Shown: piece by piece, positions 9,384 to 19,700 of the stretch | Layout: each line of letters opens with the position of its first letter | Position numbering within the stretch: position 1 is the stretch's first letter | NCBI GenBank assembly: GCA_963728975.1 | Contig: CAVSMF010000004.1 | Coordinates: forward strand, 62,001-126,000 | From: DATFCK01 sp963728975 | GTDB lineage: Bacteria; Verrucomicrobiota; Verrucomicrobiia; Chthoniobacterales; UBA10450 | Direction: 5' to 3' | DNA length: 64,000 nucleotides | The notes under the pieces: generated by a model | Database searches by the model: none | The model's input: the letters and a program-made list of their open reading frames with translations, nothing else | What the model was told of the DNA's origin: nothing | Position numbers and translations under genes: made by a program

Positions 9384-10049
9384 TTATTCTCGCTCGAAAC
9401 TTTCAATTTCCGCGAGCAGGGCTTCGGCGCGCTTGACGGCGCGGCCGGCAGAGCTGTTGGCAAGGCTGCTGGCGAATTGCTCTTTACCCGGCCGTCGTGA
9501 CCAAACAATTATTCCCGCCATTATCCCGAGGCAGATTACGCCACTGAACAAGAGCCAGCCGACTACGTCAGGATTGTGGACCCAGACGTCAGCGCCCAAT
9601 CCCTTGAAGATCATGAGCAGTAACGGGATCCAAACGAAGCAGCCGGCAACGCCGAACCAAAGCCCCGCTTGCATGTGCCAGGCACGCAAATCGGCCAGCT
9701 GCTTTTGCAGCGTGAGCACAGGAGCCGCATAGTCGAGGCGCTTGATCAGGTAAAGGTCCCGCGCGGCGAAGAGGATGAGCATAAGGCCGTAAGCATGGAC
9801 CGAGATTCCGTAAACCATCAGGTGCAGAACGCCGAGGTGGTTAACCCAGAAATTGCCGGAGATGAGGGAAAGAAGCGCGCCGCAGATGATCTGGATAATC
9901 TGCCCGGCAACGAGGGGGCGGAAGCCGGCGCGGAGGCGGTTGTGTTTGCTTTCCCGAAACTGAAGGAGCGCGAGCGTGTGTTGGCGCTCCAGATTTCGGT
10001 TAAGTGTTTGCCAGGTGGCTTTGAGATCGTCAAGTTCGGTCGCTTGCAT
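9384..10049 (-). CDS. Membrane protein paired with an ECF sigma factor
   Basis: 221 residues. The soluble N-terminus (LDDLKATWQTLNRNLERQHTLALLQF) is predicted helical or coiled. About four TM segments follow at roughly 45-65, 75-98, 130-150 and 160-182, and then a charged C-terminal helix. It starts 6 bp after the sigma factor gene stops, so the two are almost certainly co-transcribed. I infer an anti-sigma or signal-input role from this arrangement only; no zinc-finger anti-sigma motif (HxxxCxxC) is present. The family is otherwise unrecognised, though similar DUF-type proteins follow sigma factors in Bacteroidota and Verrucomicrobiota. Confidence 0.6.
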   Translation of the reverse strand: MQATELDDLKATWQTLNRNLERQHTLALLQFRESKHNRLRAGFRPLVAGQIIQIICGALLSLISGNFWVNHLGVLHLMVYGISVHAYGLMLILFAARDLYLIKRLDYAAPVLTLQKQLADLRAWHMQAGLWFGVAGCFVWIPLLLMIFKGLGADVWVHNPDVVGWLLFSGVICLGIMAGIIVWSRRPGKEQFASSLANSSAGRAVKRAEALLAEIESFERE

Positions 10050-10055
10050 TGTTCG

Positions 10056-10598
10056 TTAGGTTCCAGTTAGTCGTGTGATGTGGTTGCGGACGGTTTGTTT
10101 GAGCCGGCTTAGCTTTGTTGCTACATTCGTTTCAGTGATGCCGATGATGGCCGCGATCTCGCGGTAGCTGTGATCATCGAGGTAGAGGAGGAGAAGGGCG
10201 CGGTCGAGCGGTGGGAGAGAGGCAATGACCTGGCGCAAAAGAGGAATGCGCTCGTCCGCCTCTGTCGCGGGCCTAGATTCATCGGGCAGCTCCAGCTCGC
10301 TTTCTTCGAGTGAGACAGTTTGCCGTGCGGGATGGGTGTTGCGACGCAAAGTGGAGATGGCGACGTTCAAGGCAATGCGATACATCCAGGTGGAGAAGGG
10401 GCGATCGGGCGAGTAACGCGGCCAGGCTTTCCAGAGTTGCAGGGTGATCTCCTGGGAAAGGTCGTGGCGATCGGAGACGCTGCTGGTGTAGCCAGCGGCG
10501 ACTTTACGGATGATCCCGCCGTGCTCTTCGAGCAGACGAAGAAATTCTTCCTTGTCGTCCACGGCTATTGGCCTTGTTGCAGCGGCATGATCGATCAT
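10056..10598 (-). CDS. RNA polymerase ECF-type sigma-70 factor
   Basis: 180 residues. Sigma region 2 covers about 18-90 and includes DLSQEITLQLWKAWPRY and the -10-recognition helix STWMYRIALNVAISTLRR. Region 4 covers about 120-175 and includes LPPLDRALLLLYLDD, then the helix-turn-helix SYREIAAIIGITETNVATK. There is no SnoaL-like or other C-terminal extension. A later start at the GTG of VDDKEEF is possible, since the first 12 residues are poorly sigma-like. It heads a two-gene unit with the membrane protein at 9384. The target promoters are unknown; ECF factors often autoregulate, so the 10599-10680 sequence is a candidate. Confidence 0.9.
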   Translation of the reverse strand: MIDHAAATRPIAVDDKEEFLRLLEEHGGIIRKVAAGYTSSVSDRHDLSQEITLQLWKAWPRYSPDRPFSTWMYRIALNVAISTLRRNTHPARQTVSLEESELELPDESRPATEADERIPLLRQVIASLPPLDRALLLLYLDDHSYREIAAIIGITETNVATKLSRLKQTVRNHITRLTGT

Positions 10599-11246
10599 TT
10601 CGAGCGGAATGGGAATGATTGTGTTCTCTTTGTGCTGTTAATGGGGTGATTCGCTGGGCGGCCCGGAAAATCACAAAAATTTTTCGGATGGGGTCGGCTG
10701 TTCCGAAGAGAAAAGCGTTGGGAGTAAACCTTCTGAAACGCACTTCCATCAGAATTGCGAGGCTTCGAACAAGGCTGTTTTTTATGCCGTCCGATAGTGT
10801 AATGATAAGAAAGATTGCCATGCCGGTCGGAGCCAGCTACCGCTTCCAGCGGAGACAATCCGATTGGCCGCGGCGGCTGCGCGCGCGAGAGTCGTCAATT
10901 CATTCTGAAATGTCGAAGCACCTTGTATAGACGCACGTGAATCACTGGAAACAGGAGCTCGTCGCGGGCGCGATCGTGTCCAGTTTTTTGCAACCGGGAG
11001 GAAAGGATCGCGTTCCTGGCCCGCTCGCTTTTTCATGCGAATATGGCAGTGACCAGCGATCAGTGTGGCTAAAGAAAAGCCGGAAGCGACAAAAAGGTAC
11101 CGGACCGCGTAGGTTCCGAGGTCACGATTTGATTCGTTAGGCCGTTGCGTGCACTTCGGGCACCCGTGCACCCAGGATGACGACAAAGAATTGGCGGGTC
11201 AGAATAGGCTCGTTAAATTGGGAGCCTTGAGATAGTAAGAAATCTC
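10599..11246. other. Divergent intergenic region between sigma factor and cyclase
   Basis: 648 bp separating the minus-strand sigma operon from the plus-strand cyclase. Promoters for both should lie here. I found no tRNA, terminator, long inverted repeat or credible coding sequence. The GCCTAACG-type octamer occurs once, at 11135-11142. Confidence 0.4.
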
Positions 11247-12569
11247 ATGCCGACGGAGCATTCATCTGGCCTGAAATTCGAGATCGGGCACGTCTTGTTC
11301 ATCGACATCGTGGGTTACTCGAAGTTGCTCATCAACGAGCAGAGTGAGCAGATTCAAACGTTAAAACAGATCGTGCGGGGCACGGAGCAAGTCCGTCTGG
11401 CGGAAGCTGAAGGTAAACTGCTACGTTTGCCGACCGGCGATGGCGGCGCGCTGGTTTTTCGAAATAGCCCCGAAGCGCCGGGGTTGTGTGCGATGGAGAT
11501 CGCGCAGACGTTGAAAAACCATCCCGAACTTCGAGTCCGGATGGGAATTCATAGTGGGCCCGTTAACGAAGTGACCGATCTGAACGAACAAGCCAACATT
11601 GCCGGCGCCGGCATCAACATCGCGCAGCGGGTGATGGATTGTGGCGACGCCGGTCACATTCTTCTTTCCCGGCACGTGGCGGAAGATCTGGAACAGTATC
11701 CGCGCTGGCGTGCCTATCTCCATGATTTAGGCGAATGCGAAGTGAAGCACGCGGTGCGCATCAGCATTGCCAACCTTTACGACAACGAAATCGGCAATCC
11801 GCAGATGCAAAACAAGTTTCAAGCTCTGAGGCGACATCGCGCCCGCGTGCGCTGGGCGGAAGCGGCGATCGTTTTACTGCTGCTTGCTGCGATTATCGCT
11901 GGCGTCTTTTTTTGGCGACGACCGACGCGCCCGGCCACGGCGATCGTAGAAAAAAGCATTGCGGTGCTGCCGTTTGAAAACCTAAGCGACGACAACTCCA
12001 CTGGTTATTTCGCCGAAGGCATTCAGGACGAAATCCTGACCCGGCTAGCGAAAATCGCGGATCTAAAAGTGATCTCGCGGACTTCGACGGAGCACTACAA
12101 GAGCACGCCGCAAAATCTTCCAGCGATCGCCAGCCAGCTTGGAGTCGCTCACATACTTGAAGGAAGCGTCCAAAAATATGGCGACGCCGCGCGAATCAAT
12201 GTGCAGTTGATCAAGGCGACTAACGACTCGCATGTTTGGGCCGAAACCTTTGACCGCAAGGTAACCGACATCTTCGCCGTCGAAAGTGAAGTTGCAAAAA
12301 CAATCGCGGCCAAGCTCCAGGCGAAACTGACCGGCCGCGAAGAACAGGTCATCGCTAAAAAACCGACAGACAATCCCGCAGCCTACGATCTTTACCTGCG
12401 AGGTCTCGCCGTCTCGTCCCGGCCCGGGATTACTCCGGCCACGATGCTGGCAGCGCAGCGGTATCTCCAGGAAGCAGTGCGGGTCGATTCCAAATTTGCG
12501 GTGGCCTGGGCGTTGTTGTCGGAAATTGATTCGCGGGGTTATAACACCGCCAGCCTGCTCCCCCGTTGA
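11247..12569 (+). pseudogene. Class III cyclase-TM-TolB-TPR gene, truncated in the first TPR
   Basis: 440 residues, paralogous to the gene at 5033. It has the same spacing of D20, D65, N124 and R128 and the same LPTGDG motif lacking the adenine-specifying lysine. A TM helix lies at about 203-226 and a TolB-like domain, starting EKSIAVLPFENLS, at about 235-375. The first TPR (AAYDLYLRGL ... FAVAWALLSEID) is present, but the frame then ends with an unrelated tail and a stop at 12567-12569. Intact paralogues carry several hundred more TPR residues. A vapBC module begins 31 bp later, so the breakpoint is probably the scar of that insertion or an associated deletion. The cyclase domain itself is complete and might still be made. 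Confidence 0.7.
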
Positions 12570-12600
12570 CAGAAAACCATATTTCTGGGATTCTGGCTCC

Positions 12601-12822
12601 ATGAAGACCACCCTTGACCTTCCGGATGATCTTATGCGCGAGGTCAAAATTCGCGCCGTGCACGAGCGGAAGAAATTGAAGGATGCCATCGCCGAGTTCA
12701 TTCGCAAAGGCATGGCGGCGGGCAAAGGTCGGCCAGCTAAATTGCCCAAGCCGGTCAAACTGCGCGGCGGCCCGATAACGACCGAGGAGATCGAAGCGGC
12801 CATTGCCTGGGGCCGCGACTGA
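12601..12822 (+). CDS. vapB: VapB-type antitoxin
   Basis: 73 residues from the ATG at 12601. The N-terminus MKTTLDLPDDLMREVKIRAV is the short strand plus helix of ribbon-helix-helix VapB antitoxins. The C-terminus is basic, then acidic (ITTEEIEAAIAWGRD), the kind of tail that wraps the toxin. The frame is open further upstream, but that would precede the family's conserved first strand. It ends 3 bp before the toxin start, the usual tight coupling. Such pairs generally autorepress through a palindrome at their start, but I could not identify one. Confidence 0.85.
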   Translation: MKTTLDLPDDLMREVKIRAVHERKKLKDAIAEFIRKGMAAGKGRPAKLPKPVKLRGGPITTEEIEAAIAWGRD

Positions 12823-12825
12823 AAC

Positions 12826-13233
12826 ATGCTCATCGTCGACACGAATGTAGTCGTGCATCTTCTGATCCACGGCGAACACACTCAAGACGCGCGGGATTTA
12901 CTCAGTCGTGATCCTGATTGGCGAAGCGAAGCTTTTCTGCTGGTGGAATTCACCAATGTGCTCGTGTCGTCGATCGCGACGAAAAGGATGACCATGTTGC
13001 TGGCCGATAACTTCCTGTCAAACGCCGTCGCTCTTTTCGACGGCAAACTGGCTCGGATGCCGCACGCAACGGTCTTGGCGGCGTCCGTCCGCTACGGTGT
13101 CAGCGCCTACGATGGGCGCTTCCTCGCCCTGGCCGACCAACTCGGCAGCCCCCTCGTGACCGAAGACGCCCGTTTGCGTTCCGCTGCTCCTAAGGTCACT
13201 CAGTCGCTGGCCGAAGCGCTCGCTCAAGGATAG
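12826..13233 (+). CDS. vapC: VapC-type PIN-domain toxin ribonuclease
   Basis: 135 residues, the normal VapC length. PIN acidic residues are visible: D5 in MLIVDTN, the glutamate of LLVEFTNVL at about 41, the aspartate in SAYDGRFLALA at about 95, and the aspartate in LVTEDARL at about 113. VapC toxins cleave specific RNAs, often tRNA or the sarcin-ricin loop, when freed from VapB. It lies directly after vapB and is followed 12 bp later by a truncated cyclase start, so the pair sits between two broken cyclase copies. Whether it is active cannot be told from sequence, but all expected catalytic residues are present. Confidence 0.88.
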   Translation: MLIVDTNVVVHLLIHGEHTQDARDLLSRDPDWRSEAFLLVEFTNVLVSSIATKRMTMLLADNFLSNAVALFDGKLARMPHATVLAASVRYGVSAYDGRFLALADQLGSPLVTEDARLRSAAPKVTQSLAEALAQG

Positions 13234-13245
13234 GCCATCTGCCAG

Positions 13246-13467
13246 ATGCCCCCTAACTCCCAGAACAATCTTCGACTCGAGATCGGGCACGTCTTGTTCA
13301 TCGACATCGTGGGCTACTCGAAGCGTTCGATTAATCATCAGCGCGCGGCTATTGATGAACTGGCTCAAGCCATTCGTGCGTCGGAGCAGTTTCAAAACGC
13401 CGAAGCCGCGGGCCGATTGATCAGGATCCCCACCGGTGCATTGCGACTCGGGCAAGCGTACCCATGA
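13246..13467 (+). pseudogene. Cyclase-domain fragment (N-terminus only)
   Basis: The first ~60 residues (LRLEIGHVLFIDIVGYSK, then a helix, then RLIRIPTG) match the start of the class III cyclases in this cluster, including the first metal aspartate. Homology breaks exactly at PTG, where intact copies continue GDGxALVF with the second metal aspartate. The frame then ends after nine unrelated residues. It cannot be catalytic. Its stop overlaps the ATG of the TIR fragment by 4 bp. It is the second broken cyclase immediately flanking vapBC. Confidence 0.75.
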
Positions 13468-14123
13468 GCGAATCCACCAAACCTGTTTTCCTTAGCTATG
13501 CGTCGCAGGACGCGGAAGCCGTCCAGCACATTTGCGATGCGCTGCGCGCAGCGGGGCTCGAGGTGTGGTTCGACCGGAACGAGCTACGCGGCGGCGACGC
13601 CCGTTACCCCGCCGCGATCGCACTGCTCCAGTCCTTTCTGGAAAAGTCGAGCGCGATACGAGCCCTAAGCCGCGGTTCGGCATTGAGCGCCCTCGGAGCC
13701 GTCCAGCGATTTGCCGGCGACGCCGTAAATGCAAAGGCCAATTATTCGCAGGCGCGCGAGCTCTTTGACGCGAGTTTACGTGAGCAACCCGACAACGCCT
13801 TCCTGATTTCTTGGATCGCTGGCATGGACGCCGGGTTGGGAAACAGAGATTTGGCTCTCAAGGAGGCCGGGCACGCGATGGAATTGCTGCCTGCCTCAAA
13901 GGATGCATTAGAGGGTCCCGCCCTTGAGGAAGGAAAAGCTAGAGTGCTTGCGCTGTTCGGCGAGAAGGATGGCGCGATCGCTGCACTGCAACATCTGCTG
14001 ACGACTCCGTATGAGGCGGGCAGCCCGCCAATCACGTCTGCCGTGCTTCGTCTTGATCCGAGTTGGGATCCGCTCCGTGGCGATCCGCGCTTCGAGAAGC
14101 TTTGTCAGGAGCCTGACAAGTGA
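13464..14123 (+). pseudogene. TIR-domain protein with internal deletion joined to TPR C-terminus
   Basis: 219 residues. Residues 1-47 are the beginning of a bacterial TIR domain (VFLSYASQDAE, then LRAAGLEVWFDRNELRGGDA). In intact homologues this is followed by the rest of TIR, a TM or TolB-like region and TPRs. Here the sequence jumps after GGDA into the last part of a TPR protein (ARELFDASLREQPDN onward), ending DPRFEKLCQ as TIR-TPR proteins usually do. Most of TIR, including the catalytic glutamate region expected for NADase TIRs, is therefore missing. I interpret it as an in-frame internal deletion of a much larger gene. Its stop overlaps the GTG start of the next cyclase. Confidence 0.65.
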
Positions 14124-16165
14124 GCAACCCGGGCGAACAACGCAAGCTGGCCGCGATCATGTTTACCGACATGGTCGGTTACAGCGCGCTCTCACAGCGC
14201 GACGATAAGCTCGCGCTCGAGTTGCTCGAAGAACATCGCGAAATTCTTCGGAAGATTTTCCCGGAACACAACGGCACCGAAATCAAAACCATCGGTGACG
14301 CGTTCCTGGTCGAATTCGGGAGCGCTCTGGAAGCGGCGCAATGCGCGATCGAAATCCAGCGCACGCTGGCCAAGCGCAACCACGACGTGACTGTCGAGCG
14401 ACGCATCGAACTGAAAATCGGTCTTCATATTGGCGATGTGGTGCATCGCGGCGGCGACGTCTATGGCGACGGAGTAAATATTGCCTCGCGCATCGAGCCA
14501 CTGGCGGGCGCGGGCGGAATTTGCGTGTCGATGGATGTGGAACGGCAGATTCGCAACTCACTGGAAGCGCGGTTGGAGAAGCTGGCGCCGACCGAGCTGA
14601 AAAACATTTCCGCGACGATGGATTTGTTTCGCATCGTCTTGCCATGGGAGCAAAAACCAGAAGTCAGAGAGGCGACCGCCGCTCCTCCAAGCACAAGACT
14701 CGTTTTGATCGGCGGGCTCGTCTTGCTGTTGCTTATCGGCATCGGCTGGTGGCTGATGCGTCAGCGAAGCGCAGCGCCAAGTTCACCCTCACACATTACG
14801 TCGCTCGCCGTCCTGCCATTCAAAAATTATTCGGGCGACGCCAACCAGGAATATTTCGCCGATGGAATGACCGATTTGTTAACCACAGAACTGAGCGGCG
14901 TCGGCGCGATCACAGTGAAATCTCACCAGTCGGCTTTGAAGTTTAAGAATTCGACAAAATCCAGTCCGGAGATCGGAGAAGAGCTACACGTGGACGGCAT
15001 CGTCGAAGGTTCAGTGCTGCGCGATGGAAACGAAGTCACAGTAAACGTGCAATTGATCGATGCGCGAACCGACCGCCACCTTTGGGCGAAAAAGTTTGAG
15101 CGCGACCTCACCAATATCTTGAAAATGCGAAACGAAGTTGTCGAGGCCATTGCCCATGAAATCCAGACAACGATTTCGCCGGAGCAATCTTCCCGTCTTA
15201 GCAGCGCGCGACGCGTGAATCCGGACGCGTTGCAGGAATACCTGTTGGGCCGCCAGGCTTGGAACCGACAAAACGAAAAGGGTCTCGACGAAGCTTCAAA
15301 GCACTTTAACCGTGCGAAGGAGGTCGATCCTGAGTTTGCCTTGGCGTGGGCCGGTCTGGCTGATGTTTATTGGTCTGTCGCTGACGCGAACATTCCAGCG
15401 AGGGAAGCTGGGCTAAAGGCAAAGGCGTGCGCCGACCGAGCACTGCAATTGGACGATTCCCTCGCGGAAGCACACACCTCGGAAGGTGCGATCGCCGCCA
15501 ATGACTTCCGGTGGGCCGAGTCAGAGAAAGAATATCACCGCGCCATCGAACTGAATCCGAACTACGCCATAGCTCACTGGCAATATGGCTGGCTGCTTAT
15601 TTGGTTGGGGCGCATCGACCAAGCCCAAACGGAAATGCAGCGAGCGGTTGAATTGGATCCGCTCTCAGCCGTGCTGACGACGGATGTCTGCGTCCCCTTT
15701 GCGTTGAAAAAGGATTACGACGCAGCCATTGCGCAATGTAATAAGGCAGCGGAACTGGATCCGACTTTCTTCCTCCCGCACTTTGGTTTGGGCTGGATTG
15801 AATTCCTGCGCGGGAATTACACGAAGGCGATTGAAGAACTTCGGGCGGCCCAGGCACTGGATACAAACCCGATCATCACCGGCTATCTTGGATTCACTTA
15901 CGGCCGAAGTGGCCAAAAAGAAAAAGCGGTTGAGACACTCAATGAGTTAAATCAGCTCGCGCAGCGCCGTTTTGTTACACCTTTTTGCGAGGCATTGGTG
16001 TATCTCGGCCTCAGTGAGGATGACAAAGCTATCGACTGGCTCGAGAAAGCGTACGAAGAGCGATCCACCTGGATCGGCTGGCTCAAAGTACAGCCGATGC
16101 TGGACCCGCTGCGTTCGAATCCGAGATTCCAAGCGCTTTACAAGAAAATGAATTTCCCTCGGTGA
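14120..16165 (+). CDS. Class III adenylate cyclase with TM segment, TolB-like domain and TPR repeats
   Basis: 681 residues from a GTG that overlaps the upstream TGA. The cyclase domain (about 8-175) is of the canonical type. The metal aspartates are D17 and D60, the adenine-specifying K56 is present in EIKTIGDAF, and N120 and R124 are in GVNIASR. This contrasts with the LPTGDG paralogues in the cluster. A TM helix lies at about 193-214, a TolB-N-like domain (AVLPFKNYSGD onward) at about 226-360, and TPR repeats at about 370-681, ending in the usual DPLRSNPRFQALYKKM. The predicted job is cAMP synthesis controlled by an extracytoplasmic or membrane-proximal TolB/TPR module. It is the most complete conventional copy in the cluster and its stop overlaps the next gene's GTG. 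Confidence 0.88.
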   Translation: MSNPGEQRKLAAIMFTDMVGYSALSQRDDKLALELLEEHREILRKIFPEHNGTEIKTIGDAFLVEFGSALEAAQCAIEIQRTLAKRNHDVTVERRIELKIGLHIGDVVHRGGDVYGDGVNIASRIEPLAGAGGICVSMDVERQIRNSLEARLEKLAPTELKNISATMDLFRIVLPWEQKPEVREATAAPPSTRLVLIGGLVLLLLIGIGWWLMRQRSAAPSSPSHITSLAVLPFKNYSGDANQEYFADGMTDLLTTELSGVGAITVKSHQSALKFKNSTKSSPEIGEELHVDGIVEGSVLRDGNEVTVNVQLIDARTDRHLWAKKFERDLTNILKMRNEVVEAIAHEIQTTISPEQSSRLSSARRVNPDALQEYLLGRQAWNRQNEKGLDEASKHFNRAKEVDPEFALAWAGLADVYWSVADANIPAREAGLKAKACADRALQLDDSLAEAHTSEGAIAANDFRWAESEKEYHRAIELNPNYAIAHWQYGWLLIWLGRIDQAQTEMQRAVELDPLSAVLTTDVCVPFALKKDYDAAIAQCNKAAELDPTFFLPHFGLGWIEFLRGNYTKAIEELRAAQALDTNPIITGYLGFTYGRSGQKEKAVETLNELNQLAQRRFVTPFCEALVYLGLSEDDKAIDWLEKAYEERSTWIGWLKVQPMLDPLRSNPRFQALYKKMNFPR

Positions 16166-16707
16166 GCGCAGGCGACGAACAACGCAAGCTCGCGGCGATC
16201 ATGTTTACCGACATGGTGGGCTACAGCGCGCTGAGCCAGCGCGACGAAAAGCGTGCCCAGGAATTGTTGGAGGAACATCGGCAGTTGCTTCGAGAAATCT
16301 TCCCGCGGTTTAACGGCACTGAAATAAAAACGATCGGCGACGCTTTCCTGGTCAAATTCGGGAGCGCTCTGGAAGCGGCGCAATGCGCGATCGAAATCCA
16401 GCGTGGCCTGGCCAAACGCAACACCGATGTCACCTCCGACCGGCGGATCCAACTCGAGATTGGCATTCACATCGGCGACGTGGTCCACCGCGACGGCGAT
16501 GTTCACGGGGACGGAGTAAACATTGCCTCGCGCATCGAACCGCTGGCTGCAGCATTTGCTTCGTTTCTAACCGTATCCGGTTGTGTTCGCGATTGGTTTC
16601 TGTGGCGGCGGTCTGCGACCGTCGCAGTTCTTCAGGGTGCGACGGTCATAGACCGCCGCTACAGTAATTCCCGTCTCACTTCTTCAGGATATCCGGACTG
16701 GATATAA
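16162..16707 (+). pseudogene. Truncated class III adenylate cyclase
   Basis: GTG at 16162 overlaps the upstream stop. Residues 1-130 are about 80% identical by eye to the gene at 14120 and include both metal aspartates, the K-T-x-G-D lysine, and GVNIASR. Homology ends at RIEPLAA (about 16550). The remainder, to the stop at 16707, runs through a palindromic dispersed repeat (16601-16663) and is not cyclase-like. TM, TolB and TPR parts are absent. It looks like a tandem duplicate of the 14120 gene destroyed by deletion and repeat insertion. A cyclase domain missing its last strands would be unlikely to dimerise properly. Confidence 0.75.
16601..16663. repeat. Inverted pair of the GCGGCGGTCTGTGACCG palindromic repeat
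   Basis: Two copies face each other: 16601-16626 on plus and 16638-16663 on minus, with 24 of 26 positions matching and a 10-nt loop. Each copy is itself near-palindromic (CGGCGGTC / GACCGYCG). Single copies of the same family occur at 22732, 24144 and 25770. It lies within the broken cyclase tail. Confidence 0.85.
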
Positions 16708-16745
16708 GCTCGTAAATCGCGGGCATTCAGATAGTATCAACATCA

Positions 16746-19700
16746 ATGCCCTCCGACCGATCCTCTGACGTGAAGTTCGAGATCGGGCATGTGTTGTTCA
16801 TCGACATCGTCGGTTACTCGAAGTTGCTGATCACCGAGCAGAGCGAGCAGATTCACAAATTGCGCGAGCTCGTGCGCGGAACCAACCAATTTCGTCTCGC
16901 GGAGGCGGAAGGTAAGTTGCTGCGATTGCCGACCGGAGACGGCGGCGCGCTAGTCTTTCGAAACAGCCCCGAGGCGCCGGTTTTGTGCGCACTCGAAATT
17001 AGCAAAGCGTTGCTAAATCATCCGGAACTGCAGGTCCGCATGGGAATTCACAGCGGCCCCGTTCAGGAAGTGACTGACCTGAACGAACAAGCCAACATTG
17101 CCGGCGCGGGCATCAACATCGCGCAGCGGGTGATGGATTGCGGTGATGCCGGACATATCCTGATTTCCAAACGCGTCGCCGACGACCTGGAGCACTACCC
17201 GCAATGGCGTTCGCTCCTGAATAATCTTGGCGAAGTCGAGGTAAAACACGGGGTCCGCATCCAGATTTCCAATCTATATAATAAGGAGGCAGGCAATCCC
17301 GAGGTTCCGCAGAAATTAAAGGTCAAAGGACGACCGGCTCCGGCAGTTTCTGAGCGTGGCGAAGAGTTGTGGGTTGCTGTGCTTCCATTCAGGGGTGCGG
17401 GCGACGCAGAGATGGAATCGTTCGCCGATGGCCTCCGCGAGGAAATCACAACCGGGCTTTCTCGGTTTCGCTATTTGTCGGTCGTTGCCAGCGCATCGGC
17501 AGAGCAAGTGAAGGGAGAGGCTGGAGACGAGCGAACTCTGGGCGCGAAACTCGGCGCGCGTTATGTGTTGCAAGGAAGCATCCGCAAGGGAGGCTCCGGC
17601 ATTCGGGTGAGCGCCCAGCTCCTCGATACCAAGACAGGAACGCAGCTCTGGGCCGAGACCTACAACCGGGATCTCCAAATTTTATCAATCTTTGCGGCGC
17701 AGGACGATGTCGCCGCCCGCATCGTCGCGACGGTTGCTGACAGCTACGGTGTCCTGGTTCATTCACTTCGGGACGCGGCCCGGCTGAAAAATGACACTGA
17801 TCTCACTCCGGCGGAGTGGCAATTCCAATATTTTGCCTACCGGGAGCAGATCACGCCCTCGAATTACGCCGCGCTCAAGAGTCGGCTCGAGAGCGCGGTA
17901 AAACGGGACGACCGGCAGTCGGACTTGTGGGCCTGCCTCGCGCAAATCTATGTTGACGAATATGCATTTGGCTTCGGAGGCGACGCGACCTCGCTCGATC
18001 GTGCCCTAACGGCTGCTCGACACGGGGTTGAATTGGATCGGGCGAACCAGTTCGCCATGGTCGCGTTAGCGCAGACGCACTTCTTTCGGCAGGACCTGGC
18101 GGCGTTTGGTCCTGCGGCCGAGCGCGCGATGGCCCTCAACCCGCTCAACACGGACGCGGTTGGAATCCTGGGACTGCAGATCGTGCACACGGGCGAGTTC
18201 GAGCGAGGCACCGCGATCGTTAGGCGCGCGATGGAACTGAACGCCAATCATGCGGGCTGGATGCATTTCGCTCCGCTATGGGATCACTTTCACAAAGAGG
18301 AGTACGAGGAGGCCCTCGAATGCGCGAACCGGGTCGACGTACCCGGACTCTTCTGGCCCTACCTTGTCATGGCTTCGGCCTGCGGTCACCTTGGCCGGCG
18401 CGCCGAAGCCGCGGCCGCGGTCCGGGATCTTTTGGCGCTCGATCCGGAGTTTGCCGCGCACGCGCGCTCGAACGTCGGGACCTGGCATTTCGCGAGTGGC
18501 CTCATGGAGCCCATCCTGGACGGGTTGCGCAAAGCAGGGCTCTCGATTCCCGAAACCGATGACTCGTCCGGCTCGCCGAAGCGGAAAGCGACGATTAGGT
18601 CAAAAACGGATCAGGCAAGGCCTGGCACAGACGCGGGAGCGGCTCGGGCTGACGAGGGATTCTGGGTGGCGGTGTTGCCATTTAAATACAGTGGCGGCAA
18701 TGCCGACCTCACCGCACTGGCCGACGGTATGACGGAGGAAGTCGTTACCGGACTTTCCCGCTTCTCCTATCTGCGCGTCATCGCCCTCGGTTCCACCGCT
18801 CGCTATGCCAACCAAGCCGTGGATATCCGCTCGGCCGGCAAAGAACTCGGCGCCCGTTATGTCATGGAAGGAAGCCTGCGGCAGGCGGGAGCACGGCTGC
18901 GGGTTGCGGTGCAGCTGATCGACGCCGCTTCCGGTGCACACCTTTGGGCGGAGACCTACGATCGCGCCTTCGTCCCGGGAGAAATCTTCTCGCTTCAGGA
19001 CGATCTGGTTCCGCGCATCGTCTCCACGGTCGCCGACATGCACGGAGTTTTGCCGCGCAGTATGAGCGAAGTGGTGCGGCTGAAGGCCGCCGATCAAATG
19101 AGCGCCTACGAAGCGTTGCTGCGCAGCTTCGGTTACAACGAGCGCTTCACTCCCGAGGACCTTGCCGAAGTCAGGGCCTGCCTGGAACGGGCGGTTCAAC
19201 AGGCCCCTAGCAATGCCGAGTGTTGGGCTATGCTGTCGTTGATGTACGCGAATGAATACGGGCACTGGGACAATGCAACACCGGATTCTTTGGACCGGTC
19301 ACTGCGAGCCGCGCGGACGGCGGTCGAAGCGGCGCCCTTGCATTCCGTGCCCTACTACGCACTGGCTCAGGCTCTTTACTTTAAGAAAGAATTTACTGCG
19401 TTTCGAGTCGCGGCGGACCGGGCGATTTCGCTGAATCCGATGGACGGCGCCACGGCCGCGTTCATGGGCATGCTCATTGCCTACTCTGGAGATTGGGAGC
19501 GCGGGTGCGCTTTATCGGACAAAGGTTGCCAACTGAATCCCAATCATCCGGGATGGTACTGCTACCCGGCGTGGCACGATGCCTACCGGAAAAAAGATTA
19601 TCGCAAAGCCCTGGACCTGGCGTTCCAGCTCAACGCTCCCCAGAACTACTACACCCATGCGGTGCTGGCCATGTGCTACGCGCAACTCGGCCGGATGGAG

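Noticed and set aside
12496..12600. Upstream in-frame start for the VapB antitoxin
   Set aside because: The extension overlaps the end of the broken TPR gene and precedes the family's conserved first strand.
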